Assembly (NCBI GenBank): GCA_028285625.1
Contig: JANQOX010000022.1
Location: 273,511 to 337,510, forward strand
Direction: 5' to 3'
Length of the DNA: 64,000 nt
Source of the DNA: Myxococcota bacterium
Lineage (GTDB): Bacteria; Myxococcota_A; UBA9160; UBA6930
Numbering within the stretch: the stretch's first letter is position 1; every line of letters begins with the position of its first letter. The notes beneath the pieces were generated by a model that had not been told where the DNA came from, ran no database searches, and saw nothing but the letters and a program-made list of their open reading frames with translations. This document shows, in pieces, positions 8,531 to 17,170 of this stretch. The translations under genes and the position numbers were made by a program.

Positions 8531-10377
8531 ACCGAAGCCATCACCTCGGCCACCGCGGCGTCGTCGATGAGGGTGCGCACGGTCGTGCGCATCCGGCGCA
8601 CCCAGCTCGGGTGGCGAGAGGGCCCGACGCCCGGAACGTTGATGGGCGTACGCTCGCAAGCGAGGTCGTCGAGCGAGACCCCCACCAGCGCGGCGGGCGT
8701 GTCGCACAAGAGGCGCGTGATCGCCGCGTGCCAGCTCGTCGCGTCCGCCGTGCGGGTACCCGGTTCGAGATGGGCATCGGCCACCAGTCGTGCCCGCAAC
8801 GCGTCGACCTCGTCGTCGCGCTCCCGCGCGAGCCGGTCTCGCGTCGCGTCGTCGGCGATGTGGCCCACGTCGCGACGCAGCGCCAGGTCGTCCCCCGAGA
8901 GCCAACCGGCGAGGGGCGGCAGGTCGTGGGTGTTGGCCGTCGCAAGGCACGCGCGCGGCCAGTCGTCGGCCCCACGGAACCGGCCATCCGCATCGCGCTC
9001 GAAGAGCAGGACACGCGACGACAGCAGCCCGCACGACTGGATCGCCTGGGAGAAACCCGCGGGCACCGTGCCGAGGTCTTCGCCGATGATCAGCGCACGG
9101 GAGCCCCGGCTCACCTCGGCCAGGACCGCGAGCAGCTGCCTCTCGGGGTAACGCACGTACGCGCCCTCGCTCGGGGGCGAACCCTCGGGGATCCAGAACA
9201 GGCGGCGCAGTCCCAACGCGTGGTCGATGCGCAGCGCACCGGCGCCTCTCAGGTTCGCCTCCAACGTACGCCGCCAGTACGCGAAGCCGTTTCGCGCGAG
9301 CGCAATGGGCGAAGCGGGCGGGAAGCTCCAGTCCTGCCCCGAGGGCGAGAAGCCATCCGGAGGCGCACCCACCGAGACGCCGCTCGCGAACAGCTCCGGA
9401 TGGGCCCACGTGTCGAACCCCCCGGCGGCGCTCCCCAGCGCCAGGTCCGCGTAGAGACCGATGGCCATCCCCGCGCTGCGGCACGCCTCGGCCGCGCGCT
9501 GCAGTTGCGAGTCGAGTTCGAACTGCAGCCAGGCGTGGAAGTCGGCCTCGGCGCGTCCGTCACGCCAGACGGCCCGGACCCCTTCCCCATCGGGCGTTCG
9601 GCATGCGGCGGGCCAGCGGCGCCAATCTCCCCCGTGCAGGTCCGCAAGCGCCTGGAAGGCGGCGAAGCGTTCGAGATGCTCGCCCTGCCCTTCTCGGTAG
9701 TCCTGGTAGGCCTGCCGCCTGCCGGGCGCGGCGGCGCCGGCGAAGTCACGGTGCAGCGGGCGGAGCACCTCGAAGAGGGCCTGCTCCACGGCCGCCGCGT
9801 CCAGGGATGGCGCGCGCCTCAGCGCCTGCAGCCGGGGCTCGAGCGCAGCGAACCGTGCGCGGGCCGCGTTCGACGCCGCGAACTCGGGCACGTCGGTCGC
9901 GCGCAGATACAGCGGGTTGCGATAGAGGCGCGTCCTCGGTGCGTAGGGGCAGACGTCGTCGCCGCGGTTGCCCAGGACATGAAGTGGGTTCAGGCCCACG
10001 AACGCCGCGCCCTCCTCGGCTGCGAAACCCACCAGCACACGCAGGTCGCCCAGGTCTCCGTGGCCGAAGTTCTCGTCCGAGCGAAGCGAGTACAGGTTGG
10101 CCCAGATTCCGAAGCCCCCTCGCGCCCCCAGCCGCTCCGGGTACGGCGTGCACGCCAGAGCGGCTGCGGGCGGACCGGGCACCTCGCCTACGGGGAGGCC
10201 ACTCAGCGCGCGAGCGGCCGCCGCTTCGCTCGAGCCGTCCAAGCCCATGGCTGCGACCAACGCCTCGCGTGTGGCGTCGGAGGTTTCCACGACCCTCTGG
10301 TCCAGCGCCGAGACGTAGGACGGCTCGATGCCGGCCGCATCGGCAAGCGCTCGCAGGCGCGGCCGAGGCTCAGCCAC
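8503..10377 (-). CDS. malQ: 4-alpha-glucanotransferase (amylomaltase, GH77)
   Basis: This enzyme transfers maltooligosaccharide units between alpha-1,4-glucans, remodelling glycogen or maltodextrin. From the proposed GTG the protein has 624 residues. The GH77 catalytic residues are visible: nucleophile Asp about 385 in RIDHALG, acid/base Glu about 433 in IGEDLGTVP and stabilising Asp about 484 in NTHDLPPLAGW. The N-terminal helical segment LRALADAAGIEPSY is typical of MalQ. The frame stays open upstream to 10608 but that extension is Arg-rich and unlike the family. No clear ribosome site supports any start, so the N-terminus is uncertain. The glycogen synthase follows in the same transcript. 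Confidence 0.9.
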   Translation of the reverse strand: MAEPRPRLRALADAAGIEPSYVSALDQRVVETSDATREALVAAMGLDGSSEAAAARALSGLPVGEVPGPPAAALACTPYPERLGARGGFGIWANLYSLRSDENFGHGDLGDLRVLVGFAAEEGAAFVGLNPLHVLGNRGDDVCPYAPRTRLYRNPLYLRATDVPEFAASNAARARFAALEPRLQALRRAPSLDAAAVEQALFEVLRPLHRDFAGAAAPGRRQAYQDYREGQGEHLERFAAFQALADLHGGDWRRWPAACRTPDGEGVRAVWRDGRAEADFHAWLQFELDSQLQRAAEACRSAGMAIGLYADLALGSAAGGFDTWAHPELFASGVSVGAPPDGFSPSGQDWSFPPASPIALARNGFAYWRRTLEANLRGAGALRIDHALGLRRLFWIPEGSPPSEGAYVRYPERQLLAVLAEVSRGSRALIIGEDLGTVPAGFSQAIQSCGLLSSRVLLFERDADGRFRGADDWPRACLATANTHDLPPLAGWLSGDDLALRRDVGHIADDATRDRLARERDDEVDALRARLVADAHLEPGTRTADATSWHAAITRLLCDTPAALVGVSLDDLACERTPINVPGVGPSRHPSWVRRMRTTVRTLIDDAAVAEVMASVPAARRSPR

Positions 10378-10697
10378 GGTCGGCCGGGATCGACGGCGAG
10401 GCCCCACCGCGCTCGAGCGCCCGCGCCGCGAGCGGGGGCGGCGACGACGCGATCGGATTCGGGTAGCCGACCGGTCGTGCGATTCGCACTTGGCCTTGCA
10501 TGGGGCTGGCGAACCCTTCGCTCCATTGCGCCGCGCTGTCAACTGCGCAGGACCCACCCGCGAACGCCGGATCGCCGTGCTCGTCGGAGGCGAAAGGCCC
10601 CACCGCACGGTTTCGCGTCGATTCGGTGTACATCTCGTGGCAGATCATGACGATCATGAGGCAGACTCCCACCACGAACGTCACGCAGGTGCCAAAC
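10378..10697. other. Intergenic region without a recognised gene
   Basis: These 320 bases separate malQ (-) from a small membrane-protein gene (+). I see a TTGACA on the minus strand at 10537-10542 but no acceptable -10 element at the right distance, and no clear hairpin or repeat. The true malQ start may lie a little inside this region. Confidence 0.4.
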
Positions 10698-10865
10698 ATG
10701 AAGAGTTCGACCCTCGATCAGAGCCGTGGCCTCGAGATCACCGCGTTCGTCGGCACGATGGCGGGACTGGCCCTGTTGCTGCCGGCCTTCTTCCTGGACC
10801 AGACCGGACTGCTGGTCGGCGGTTGCGCGCTCCTGATCCCGAGCCTGCTCTTCGTGATGCGCTAG
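10698..10865 (+). CDS. Small two-helix membrane protein
   Basis: This 55-residue protein has two hydrophobic segments, about residues 15-32 (ITAFVGTMAGLALLLPAFF) and 36-53 (TGLLVGGCALLIPSLLFV), joined by a short DQ turn. It ends in a single basic residue. An AGGTG site lies 8 bases before the ATG. Longer in-frame starts exist upstream but have no comparable site. It stands alone between two minus-strand genes. Not recognised; it is probably an integral inner-membrane protein of unknown function. Confidence 0.6.
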   Translation: MKSSTLDQSRGLEITAFVGTMAGLALLLPAFFLDQTGLLVGGCALLIPSLLFVMR

Positions 10866-10934
10866 CTGGCGCGCCGCGGCCCCAGGGCGGCCGCACGCTG
10901 CGCACCACGACTCGCCAGCCGCGCGATGCGCGGT

Positions 10935-12668
10935 CTAGTCGACTTCGTCCGAGGTGATCTCGGTCGCATAGCCGAGCGCGCGCAGGCGTTCGAGGAGTTC
11001 GGCCGGGACGGCACCGCCTTCCTCAGGCGATCGAACCACCCCGACGTACGCGCCGCTCTTCGGGCCGATGAGCGAGTCGGCGTCCGGTACCGACCAGGCG
11101 GGTTCCGTCGCGCGAAAGGCGAATGGCACGGCCTGGGCCGCGCCGGGCGAGCCGACCCGGAGAGGCAGCGCCGTTCCATCCACGAGTCGTACTTGTTCGA
11201 CGATCACCTCCGCGTCCGGCGGGGTCACGCGGAACGCCACCCCGTCCTCGTCGGGGATCCGCCGCGACCCGGCTCGCAGGGTCTGCTCCCGGTTCTCGAG
11301 CCGGCAGGCCAGCCGGAGTCGGCGGCCGTCGTCCGACACCTGGAAGCGATCGTCGTCTTCGAGTCGTACGGGCGACACGTGGATGAACCGCCCCGTCGTC
11401 CGCAGCCGCGCTTCGCAGGCGACGGGTTCGTCGCCAGCGTCGTGCCACACGCGCAGGTGGATTCCGGTGGCCTTCGCGCCGAGCACCGCGTCGAGCGTCG
11501 AGGCCAGGTGCGAGCGCGCTTCGGGTGCCATCTCGGCCATGTCCTCGATCTCTTCGGGGTCGTCCTCCACGTCGTAGAGCGCCTCGGACGCGACCGGGCG
11601 CGAGCTTCGCACGTACTTGTACGGCCCCTCGACGACGCCACGCACGAGGCTGCTCTCGGGCCCGGTCGTCCGGACCGACAGCAAGATCGGGCGCGAAGCC
11701 CAGGCCGGCTCCCCCTCGAGGGTTTGCCGGAGGTCACGGCCGTCGACACCGTCGGGCACAGGGCGCCCCGCCACGGCGAGCACGGTCGAGAACACATCGG
11801 CGAGCGTGGCCCGAGCGCGGATGCGCGCGCCCGCAAACGCACCGCCGGGGAGCCGGATCACGAGCGGCACGCGGACCACCTCCTCGAACACGGTACTGCC
11901 GTGACCGAAGTTCCCGTGATCGAGCAGCTCCTCGCCGTGGTCGGCGACGAGGACCACCATCGTGTCCTCCTCGATGCCTCGCTCGCGAAGCGCTTCGAGC
12001 AACCGACCGAACTCGGCGTCGACGAACGCGATCTCGCCGTCGTAGCCACCGACCCCGAGCGGGGCGGAGAATCGGGTGTCGAAGGGGGCCGGCGGATCGT
12101 AGGGCGCGTGCGGGTCGATCACGTGCAGGTACAGCAAGAAGGGCTCGCGGGCCGACAGCTCGTCCATCCGGGCGACGGCCCAGTCCGAGACGACGTCGGC
12201 CCTCGCCGTGTGGCCGGCCGCGCCCAGGTCTTCGTAGACGTCGAAGCCCCGATCGAACCCCCAGTGCGGGAGCACGTTGGGGTTGGTCACCGCCGCGAAC
12301 GTGGCGTAGCCGCCGGCCTTCAGATGCTCGACGAGGAGCCCCACGCGGGCCGGGATCACGTCGAGCCGGTCCTCGACCCCGTGGCCCACGGCGTCGAGGC
12401 CGCTCATCAGCGTGACCATGCTCGGCTTGGTCCACGAGCTCGGCGCGTAGGCACGCTCGAAGACGACCCCGCCCTCCGCAAAGCGGTCGATGACCGGCGA
12501 GGTGTCTTCGTGGTAGCCGTAGACACCCAGGTGGTCCGCGCGCAGCGTGTCCACCACATAGAGGACGACGTTCGGCGCGCGCGCGGCCGGCTCTGCACCC
12601 GGGCACGCGAGCAACGCTGCGACCGCGAGCGTGGCCAGCGCACACGTGACGACCCACCCGCGGAGGAT
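10935..12668 (-). CDS. Sulfatase-fold (alkaline phosphatase superfamily) lipoprotein
   Basis: The sulfatase fold is clear: the metal-site start NVVLYVVDTLRADHLG, a nucleophile region SSWTKPSMVTLMSG and the second metal site ADHGEELLDHGNFGHG. At the position of the FGly cysteine (C-x-P-S-R) there is Thr in W-T-K-P-S. It therefore cannot be a classical FGly sulfatase and may be a phospho- or sulfo-transferase/hydrolase using Thr. The frame upstream encodes a hydrophobic lipoprotein signal (ALATLAVAALLAC with LLAC lipobox), but no ATG, GTG or TTG precedes it. The only nearby ribosome-site candidate, GGGAG, sits seven bases before an ATC at 12666-12668. A TTG at 12614 would lose the signal. The C-terminal ~170 residues look like an extra beta domain. 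Confidence 0.8.
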   Translation of the reverse strand: MLRGWVVTCALATLAVAALLACPGAEPAARAPNVVLYVVDTLRADHLGVYGYHEDTSPVIDRFAEGGVVFERAYAPSSWTKPSMVTLMSGLDAVGHGVEDRLDVIPARVGLLVEHLKAGGYATFAAVTNPNVLPHWGFDRGFDVYEDLGAAGHTARADVVSDWAVARMDELSAREPFLLYLHVIDPHAPYDPPAPFDTRFSAPLGVGGYDGEIAFVDAEFGRLLEALRERGIEEDTMVVLVADHGEELLDHGNFGHGSTVFEEVVRVPLVIRLPGGAFAGARIRARATLADVFSTVLAVAGRPVPDGVDGRDLRQTLEGEPAWASRPILLSVRTTGPESSLVRGVVEGPYKYVRSSRPVASEALYDVEDDPEEIEDMAEMAPEARSHLASTLDAVLGAKATGIHLRVWHDAGDEPVACEARLRTTGRFIHVSPVRLEDDDRFQVSDDGRRLRLACRLENREQTLRAGSRRIPDEDGVAFRVTPPDAEVIVEQVRLVDGTALPLRVGSPGAAQAVPFAFRATEPAWSVPDADSLIGPKSGAYVGVVRSPEEGGAVPAELLERLRALGYATEITSDEVD

Positions 12669-12705
12669 CCGCGGACTCCCGGAGCCCGAGGCGTCGATGC
12701 GCGCG

Positions 12706-13236
12706 CTAGTTCCGGGGCCCCTGCGACCGCCCCACCGCCGGCAGGATCGGGACCGGCACGGGCTCGGCCGTGTTCGGCGAGTCGAAGAGCAGACCGCTCG
12801 CGACCAGATTGCAGCCCTCGGACGCGCGATTGGCGGTCAGGATGAACCCGCGTTGGTCGAAGCCGATGGCGGCGAGGTTGGCCGCGCCCTCGCGGCCGAC
12901 CTTGTGGACGATCCGCGACGCCTTCCCGGCCTCGATCCGCTGGGGCTCGCCCATTTCGACCTCGACGCGCCCCTTCGCGCCGACCATGAGCGTGTCGACG
13001 CGGAAGCGGACCGTCTTGCACTGCCCGAAGCGGTCGTTCAGGGTCGGCCCAACGTGCGCCACCGTGATGACGAAGGTACTGCCGGGGATCGCCGTCATGA
13101 AGCTGGGCTGCGTCTGCGTCGCCAGCCCGCCGACGATGTTGTAGTTGAGTGTGTCTTCGGCGTGGCTCGCACTCGAGGCCATCAGGCCGACCAGCGCCGC
13201 AGCCGCGATCAGGGTTCCCAGACCAAGCTTGGACAT
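12706..13236 (-). CDS. Secreted protein of unknown function (paralogue of 13266-13787)
   Basis: The protein has 176 residues with a signal peptide (MSKLGLGTLIAAAALVGLMA to SHA). The mature part contains PSFMTAIPGSTFVITVAHVG, a pattern repeated almost exactly in the upstream neighbour. Two conserved Cys (QCKTVRF and EGCNLVAS) may form a disulfide in the periplasm. ATG 13234-13236 is preferred over the ATG two codons upstream because AAGGAG lies eight bases before it. Its stop is 38 bases before the sulfatase-fold lipoprotein. No family is recognised; a small beta-sandwich is plausible. Confidence 0.75.
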   Translation of the reverse strand: MSKLGLGTLIAAAALVGLMASSASHAEDTLNYNIVGGLATQTQPSFMTAIPGSTFVITVAHVGPTLNDRFGQCKTVRFRVDTLMVGAKGRVEVEMGEPQRIEAGKASRIVHKVGREGAANLAAIGFDQRGFILTANRASEGCNLVASGLLFDSPNTAEPVPVPILPAVGRSQGPRN

Positions 13237-13265
13237 CTTCATCTTCTCCTTGAGGACTCGGCCGC

Positions 13266-13787
13266 TCAGCGCGCGTTGCGCTCGACGCTCGGGATCAGCG
13301 ATACCGGCACCGGCGCAAGGGAGTTGGGCGTGGCATGGAACATGGCGCTGCCGACCAGGCTGCAGCGCCGGTTCGACTTCTCCGTGCGCAGCCGGAAGCC
13401 GACCTGGTCGAGGTCGATGCTCGCCCGGTCTGCCCCGATCTTCGGGTCGACGCGATGGACCATCTGCAGCGAACCCCCGGCCGGGAGCTTCTGCGTCTGT
13501 CCCTGCTCGACCTCGACGCCCCCGTTCGGGTTCACGAGGATCGTATCGACGGAGAACACGACCCCGGCGCAGTGGTCATCGACCGTGGCGCGGCGGCCAC
13601 CGAGGTTCGCCACGGTGATGACGAACGTGCTTCCGGGGATCGCACTCATCAACGACGGGCGCGTCTTCGTGACGAGATCTCCCACGTCCCTGACCGGCAC
13701 CCTCAGGTCTTCTGCACCCATCGGGCTCGCACTGAACGCGAGCAGCCCCGCCATGGCAAGCACCGCTCCGATTCGACTTCTGGACAT
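13266..13787 (-). CDS. Secreted protein of unknown function (paralogue of 12706-13236)
   Basis: This 173-residue protein has a signal peptide (MSRSRIGAVLAMAGLLAFSA to MGA). It shares PSLMSAIPGSTFVITVANLG and the spacing of two Cys (DHCAGVVFSVDTILV and RRCSLVGSAMF) with the next gene downstream, so the two are tandem duplicates. AAGGAGA precedes the ATG. The two genes are separated by 29 bases and are probably co-transcribed. The shared VDTILV/VDTLMV segment and regularly alternating hydrophobic residues suggest a beta-sandwich fold. Function unknown. Confidence 0.75.
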   Translation of the reverse strand: MSRSRIGAVLAMAGLLAFSASPMGAEDLRVPVRDVGDLVTKTRPSLMSAIPGSTFVITVANLGGRRATVDDHCAGVVFSVDTILVNPNGGVEVEQGQTQKLPAGGSLQMVHRVDPKIGADRASIDLDQVGFRLRTEKSNRRCSLVGSAMFHATPNSLAPVPVSLIPSVERNAR

Positions 13788-13953
13788 CGCATCTCCTTCC
13801 GGTTCCAACACGGGAGCGATCCGTATCCGCACTACTGTACGTGGAACCGGCGCCCATGGGGAGGAAAACACCCAAGAAGTCCCGCGGGGCGCGCTCGTCC
13901 TCAGAGACCTACCCTCGTCGCCGTCCGCATCCCGCTGCGAGGACCCAAACCGC

Positions 13954-14370
13954 GTGCGCGACCTGCCCCGAGGGCTCAAGCCCTTCATGCTGGTGACGGA
14001 CATCGGGTTCCTCACCTACTGGGGCGTGTCCGTGCTGATGATCCTTGGGGTCGAGGTCGTGCCGCAGGCATGGCTCTTCAAGGACTACGACGACCCGATC
14101 ATCCACGCGTGGAACTGGTCGTTCTTTCCCCTCGACATGGTGCTGTCGATCTGCGGGCTCGTGGCCCTGCGCCGCCAAGCACGCGGCGCACCCTGGCGGG
14201 GCCTGGCCGCGTTCTCCCTCGCACTGACGTTCTGCGCCGGATTCATGGCCGTGAGCTTCTGGGCGATCCGCGCCGACTTCGACCCGAGTTGGTGGGGGGC
14301 CAACCTGTTCCTGACGGTCTGGCCGCTCTACTTCCTCCCGAAGCTGGCGCCACGCGATCCCGCGACGTGA
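13954..14370 (+). CDS. Small integral membrane protein (possibly DUF5360)
   Basis: About 138 residues with four hydrophobic segments: LVTDIGFLTYWGVSVLMILG, a segment around WSFFPLDMVLSICGLVAL, GLAAFSLALTFCAGFMAVSF and LFLTVWPLYFLP. The TDIGFLTYW start and WNWSFFPLDM block recall the YvaD/DUF5360 group, but I am not certain. GTG 13954 is chosen since GAGGA lies ten bases upstream; ATG 13987 is an alternative. It is divergent from the secreted-protein pair. Confidence 0.6.
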   Translation: MRDLPRGLKPFMLVTDIGFLTYWGVSVLMILGVEVVPQAWLFKDYDDPIIHAWNWSFFPLDMVLSICGLVALRRQARGAPWRGLAAFSLALTFCAGFMAVSFWAIRADFDPSWWGANLFLTVWPLYFLPKLAPRDPAT

Positions 14371-14424
14371 TCTGAAGCGCAGCGGCCCCCGTGGCCGGCG
14401 CGGCGGCCCCTGCCTGGAGCACTC

Positions 14425-14460
14425 TTGCCAAGCTCAACCGCATGAGACATATTTGTCTCA
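14425..14460 (+). promoter_or_regulatory. Promoter with embedded TetR-type operator
   Basis: TTGCCA (14425-14430), a 17-bp spacer and CATATT (14448-14453) form a sigma70-like promoter. A palindrome TGAGACATATTTGTCTCA (14443-14460, 7-bp arms, 4-bp centre) covers the -10 and ends one base before the regulator's ATG at 14462. Transcription would start at or next to the ATG, giving a leaderless mRNA, which fits the absence of a ribosome site. Autorepression by the TetR protein is inferred. Confidence 0.65.
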
Positions 14461-14461
14461 A

Positions 14462-15016
14462 ATGGAACCGATTCGACTCGAATCTCGCGAGGCCATTCTC
14501 ACCGCCGCGCTCGAGCTCTTCTCCACGAATCCTGGGACCTCGCTCGCCGTGGTGGCAGCTCGGGCGGGCGTGGGGCGTGCCACGCTTCACCGCCACTTCG
14601 CTTCGCGCGACGATCTGATCCGAGAGCTGGCGTTCTCTGCACTCGACGCGACGGACGAAGCGGTCGCCGGCATCGAGAACGCACCCGACGCGCGCGCCGC
14701 CCTCGAGCAGATGTTCGAGCGGCTCGTGCCGCTCGCCGACCGCTTCCACTTTCTCGCCCGGGTGACCGTCGACGACCCGGAGATCGATCGACGCTATGCC
14801 GCCCAACTGGACGGCCTGGCGACGCTCGTGGCCAGCCTACGGGCCGAGGGGCTCGTCGCCGCGGCCGCACCGACCGCGTGGGCGGTCCGGGTCGCCGACG
14901 CGCTGATCTGGACGGCCTGGTCCGCGGTCGCCGACGGCAGCGTACCCGCGAGAGAAGCGGCCCCCCTGGCCGCGCAGACCTTCCTGCAGGGCCTTGGAGG
15001 AGAACCCCATGCGTGA
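14462..15016 (+). CDS. TetR family transcriptional regulator
   Basis: This 184-residue regulator has the TetR N-terminal helix-turn-helix: REAILTAALELFSTNPG, then SLAVVAARAGVGRATLHRHFASRDDLI (recognition helix around GRATLHRHF). The C-terminal helical part would bind a small ligand. The ATG is chosen over a TTG three codons upstream because the latter lies inside the operator. Its last eight bases overlap the Rieske oxygenase gene, so both are in one operon under the palindromic promoter. It probably represses itself and the oxygenase until the oxygenase substrate or a related compound appears. Confidence 0.88.
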   Translation: MEPIRLESREAILTAALELFSTNPGTSLAVVAARAGVGRATLHRHFASRDDLIRELAFSALDATDEAVAGIENAPDARAALEQMFERLVPLADRFHFLARVTVDDPEIDRRYAAQLDGLATLVASLRAEGLVAAAAPTAWAVRVADALIWTAWSAVADGSVPAREAAPLAAQTFLQGLGGEPHA

Positions 15017-16115
15017 CCTCGAGCCGCTTCGTGAGGCCACTGCCGCCAGCCCGGAGGCGGGCGTGGCCCTGCCCTTCTCGTCCTACCGCGACCCCGAGGT
15101 CTTCGAGCTCGAGATGGAGCGCGTGTTTCGCGGCGACTGGGTCGCGGTGTGTCCCGCCGCGCTGCTGAGCGACGCTGGAGACTACGTAGCCCTTTCGATT
15201 GGCGGCGAGCCGGTCGTCGTGCTCCGCGGCCGCGATGGTGAACTCCGCGCGCTGTCGAACGTCTGCCGTCATCGCGGGACGCCCATCCTCGACGACGGGC
15301 ACGGCAACGCCCGGTCTCTCGTCTGTCCCTATCACGCGTGGGCATTCGCCGACGACGGCAGCTTCCGAGGCGCCCCACACACCGGCAACGTCGAGATCGA
15401 CCCCGCTCGGCACGCGCTCCCCCGCTTTGCGCTCGAGATCTGGTGCGGTGTCGTGTTCGTCAACGTCGACGGCCGCGCCGAGCCCCTCGGCAAGCGGCTC
15501 GCAGACGTGACTCGGGAGATCGAGGCCTTCGGCATGAACCGGTACGACACGGCGAACGGCGGCTTCGCTGCGGACACCTGGCAGGCGAACTGGAAGCTCG
15601 CCTACGAGAACGGCGTGGAGTCGTACCACCTGTTCAAGGTGCACGAGAAGACACTCGAGCCGGTCTCCGCCACACGCCATGCGTTCTACGTGCTCGGCGA
15701 TGCACGCGCCGCCGTCACGGGTGGCCCGCTCGAGGGAACGAGCGCCTTCCAGTTCGTGGTGGCGGTACCGCCCTCGTTCGTCGCGTCGCTCACGCACGAG
15801 GCGTTCGGCTGGATCGCCCTCCACCCCGAGGCACCGGACCGCACGCGCGTCGTCACGAGCGGCCTCGTCCCCGCGAGCGTCGCCGAGTGGATGGGTGCCG
15901 ATCAGGAGGGCCCCGACCCACTCACCCGCGAGTTCCTCGAGGAGGATCGTCGGATCTGCGAGCGGGGTCAGCGCGGCATGGCGTCACGCCACTCGCGAGG
16001 AGGCGACCTCGTCGAACTCGAACGCATCGTGGGCGACTTCCATCAGTACCTGGGGGCCCGCTTGTTCGACGGCAAACCCGCGCCGCTTCATCGCGCGCGT
16101 CCGCTCCGCCCGTGA
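15009..16115 (+). CDS. Rieske non-haem iron oxygenase, alpha subunit-like
   Basis: This 368-residue oxygenase has a Rieske [2Fe-2S] domain with C86-x-H88 and C106-x2-H109 (VCRHRG and CPYHAW). The mononuclear-iron site follows in ENGVESYHLFKVH, with H207-x4-H212 as ligands. Such enzymes hydroxylate or demethylate aromatic or quaternary-amine substrates using electrons from a reductase, which is not encoded nearby. GGAGGAG lies six bases before the ATG within the TetR coding end. Substrate class cannot be told from sequence alone. Its last gene-proximal neighbour (AraC, -) is convergent. Confidence 0.9.
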   Translation: MRDLEPLREATAASPEAGVALPFSSYRDPEVFELEMERVFRGDWVAVCPAALLSDAGDYVALSIGGEPVVVLRGRDGELRALSNVCRHRGTPILDDGHGNARSLVCPYHAWAFADDGSFRGAPHTGNVEIDPARHALPRFALEIWCGVVFVNVDGRAEPLGKRLADVTREIEAFGMNRYDTANGGFAADTWQANWKLAYENGVESYHLFKVHEKTLEPVSATRHAFYVLGDARAAVTGGPLEGTSAFQFVVAVPPSFVASLTHEAFGWIALHPEAPDRTRVVTSGLVPASVAEWMGADQEGPDPLTREFLEEDRRICERGQRGMASRHSRGGDLVELERIVGDFHQYLGARLFDGKPAPLHRARPLRP

Positions 16116-16216
16116 CCCGTCTTCTCGACGCGCGGCGCGGCCGCGGCCGCGCCCCACAGCCGGGCGACCGGAGCCGCCGAGGTGCCCCTCCTCCAGAGTG
16201 GGGCGAAGGGCCGGTC

Positions 16217-17170
16217 CTATGCCGGGCGACCGAGGGTGTCGCGGGGCGACTCGCCGAACAGGCGCCGGTAGTTGGTCGCCATCCGGCCGAGCTCGAAGAA
16301 GCCCAGCTCGTTCGCCTCTGCGGTGATCGTGGTGCGGTCGGGCCCCCCGCGGTAGAGCCGCGCCCGCAGCAGGTTCAGGCGGATCAGCTCGTTGAATCGC
16401 CGGGGCCCCACCCCGAGCTCCGTGCGGAAGGCGAGGAACAGGCTCCGGCGCGAGACCCCGAGGTCGCGGGCCAGGGTTTCGACCTTTGCACTTTTTGCAT
16501 AGTCGAGGTCGTCCAGGCGCTCCCGAACCCGGCGGACCAGCGACCCGGACGCGACCCGCGTGCGTGGCCGGTCCGGCGCACGCGCGCCGTCGAGCCAGGG
16601 CTGCAGCACGAGCTCCAGCTGATCGAGGATCAGCTCGGACCATCGCCAGCGGTGCACCCGGAGCCAGTCATCGGACGCCGTGGGCCTGGCCCTCGAGAAC
16701 ACGGCCAGCGCGGCATCCACCGTGGACTCGAGCGCGTGCGCAGCGTTCTCCGGGACGCGCGCGGTGGTCGCCGGGCTACAGCGCCACGCCAGCTCGGCCG
16801 CCAAGGCGGCATCGAAGGTGACCTCGAGGGTCCGGTACACCCCGTCGGTCAGCAGATCGAGCTGCCCGCCCGGCCGCAGCAGGCTGCCCAGTGCGGGGGA
16901 GAGCTCGGCGCCCCCACAACGGGCGGCACCCGCGGACTCCGACAGCAGGGCGAATCGCCACTCGCCGGGGCCCATCCGGTCCTCCCACAGGTGGCTGCCG
17001 TCCGCCGACACGCGGAGGAGCCGCATGCGACCCAGGTCGAGCGAGCGGGCATCGAGGATCGCGGGGCCCGCTGAGACCTGAACAAACCGCGTTTCGGTGC
17101 TGGTCTGCTCGCGGTAGAACGACGCCAGCGTGTCCGCGTCGGCGAGGTCGATCCGGTGGTGCTCGGTCAC
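16217..17170 (-). CDS. AraC family transcriptional regulator
   Basis: About 317 residues. The C-terminal AraC DNA-binding domain shows two helix-turn-helix units: VETLARDLGVSRRSLFLAFR and ITAEANELGFFELGRMATNY, ending RRLFGESPRDTLGRPA. The N-terminal half is a ligand-sensing domain of unknown specificity. GTG 17170 has GAGG five bases upstream; the frame is open much further but that stretch is Arg/Pro-rich. It is divergent from the exported ureohydrolase at 17400, with 229 bases between them, and is the likely activator of that gene. The regulator at 18681-19613 is a paralogue in the same arrangement. Confidence 0.88.
   Translation of the reverse strand: MTEHHRIDLADADTLASFYREQTSTETRFVQVSAGPAILDARSLDLGRMRLLRVSADGSHLWEDRMGPGEWRFALLSESAGAARCGGAELSPALGSLLRPGGQLDLLTDGVYRTLEVTFDAALAAELAWRCSPATTARVPENAAHALESTVDAALAVFSRARPTASDDWLRVHRWRWSELILDQLELVLQPWLDGARAPDRPRTRVASGSLVRRVRERLDDLDYAKSAKVETLARDLGVSRRSLFLAFRTELGVGPRRFNELIRLNLLRARLYRGGPDRTTITAEANELGFFELGRMATNYRRLFGESPRDTLGRPA

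Noticed and set aside
6616..10650. A 1344-codon open frame on the plus strand
   Set aside because: It is antisense to the glycogen synthase and malQ genes, is Arg/His/Glu-rich as GC-rich shadow frames are, and has no domain or ribosome site.
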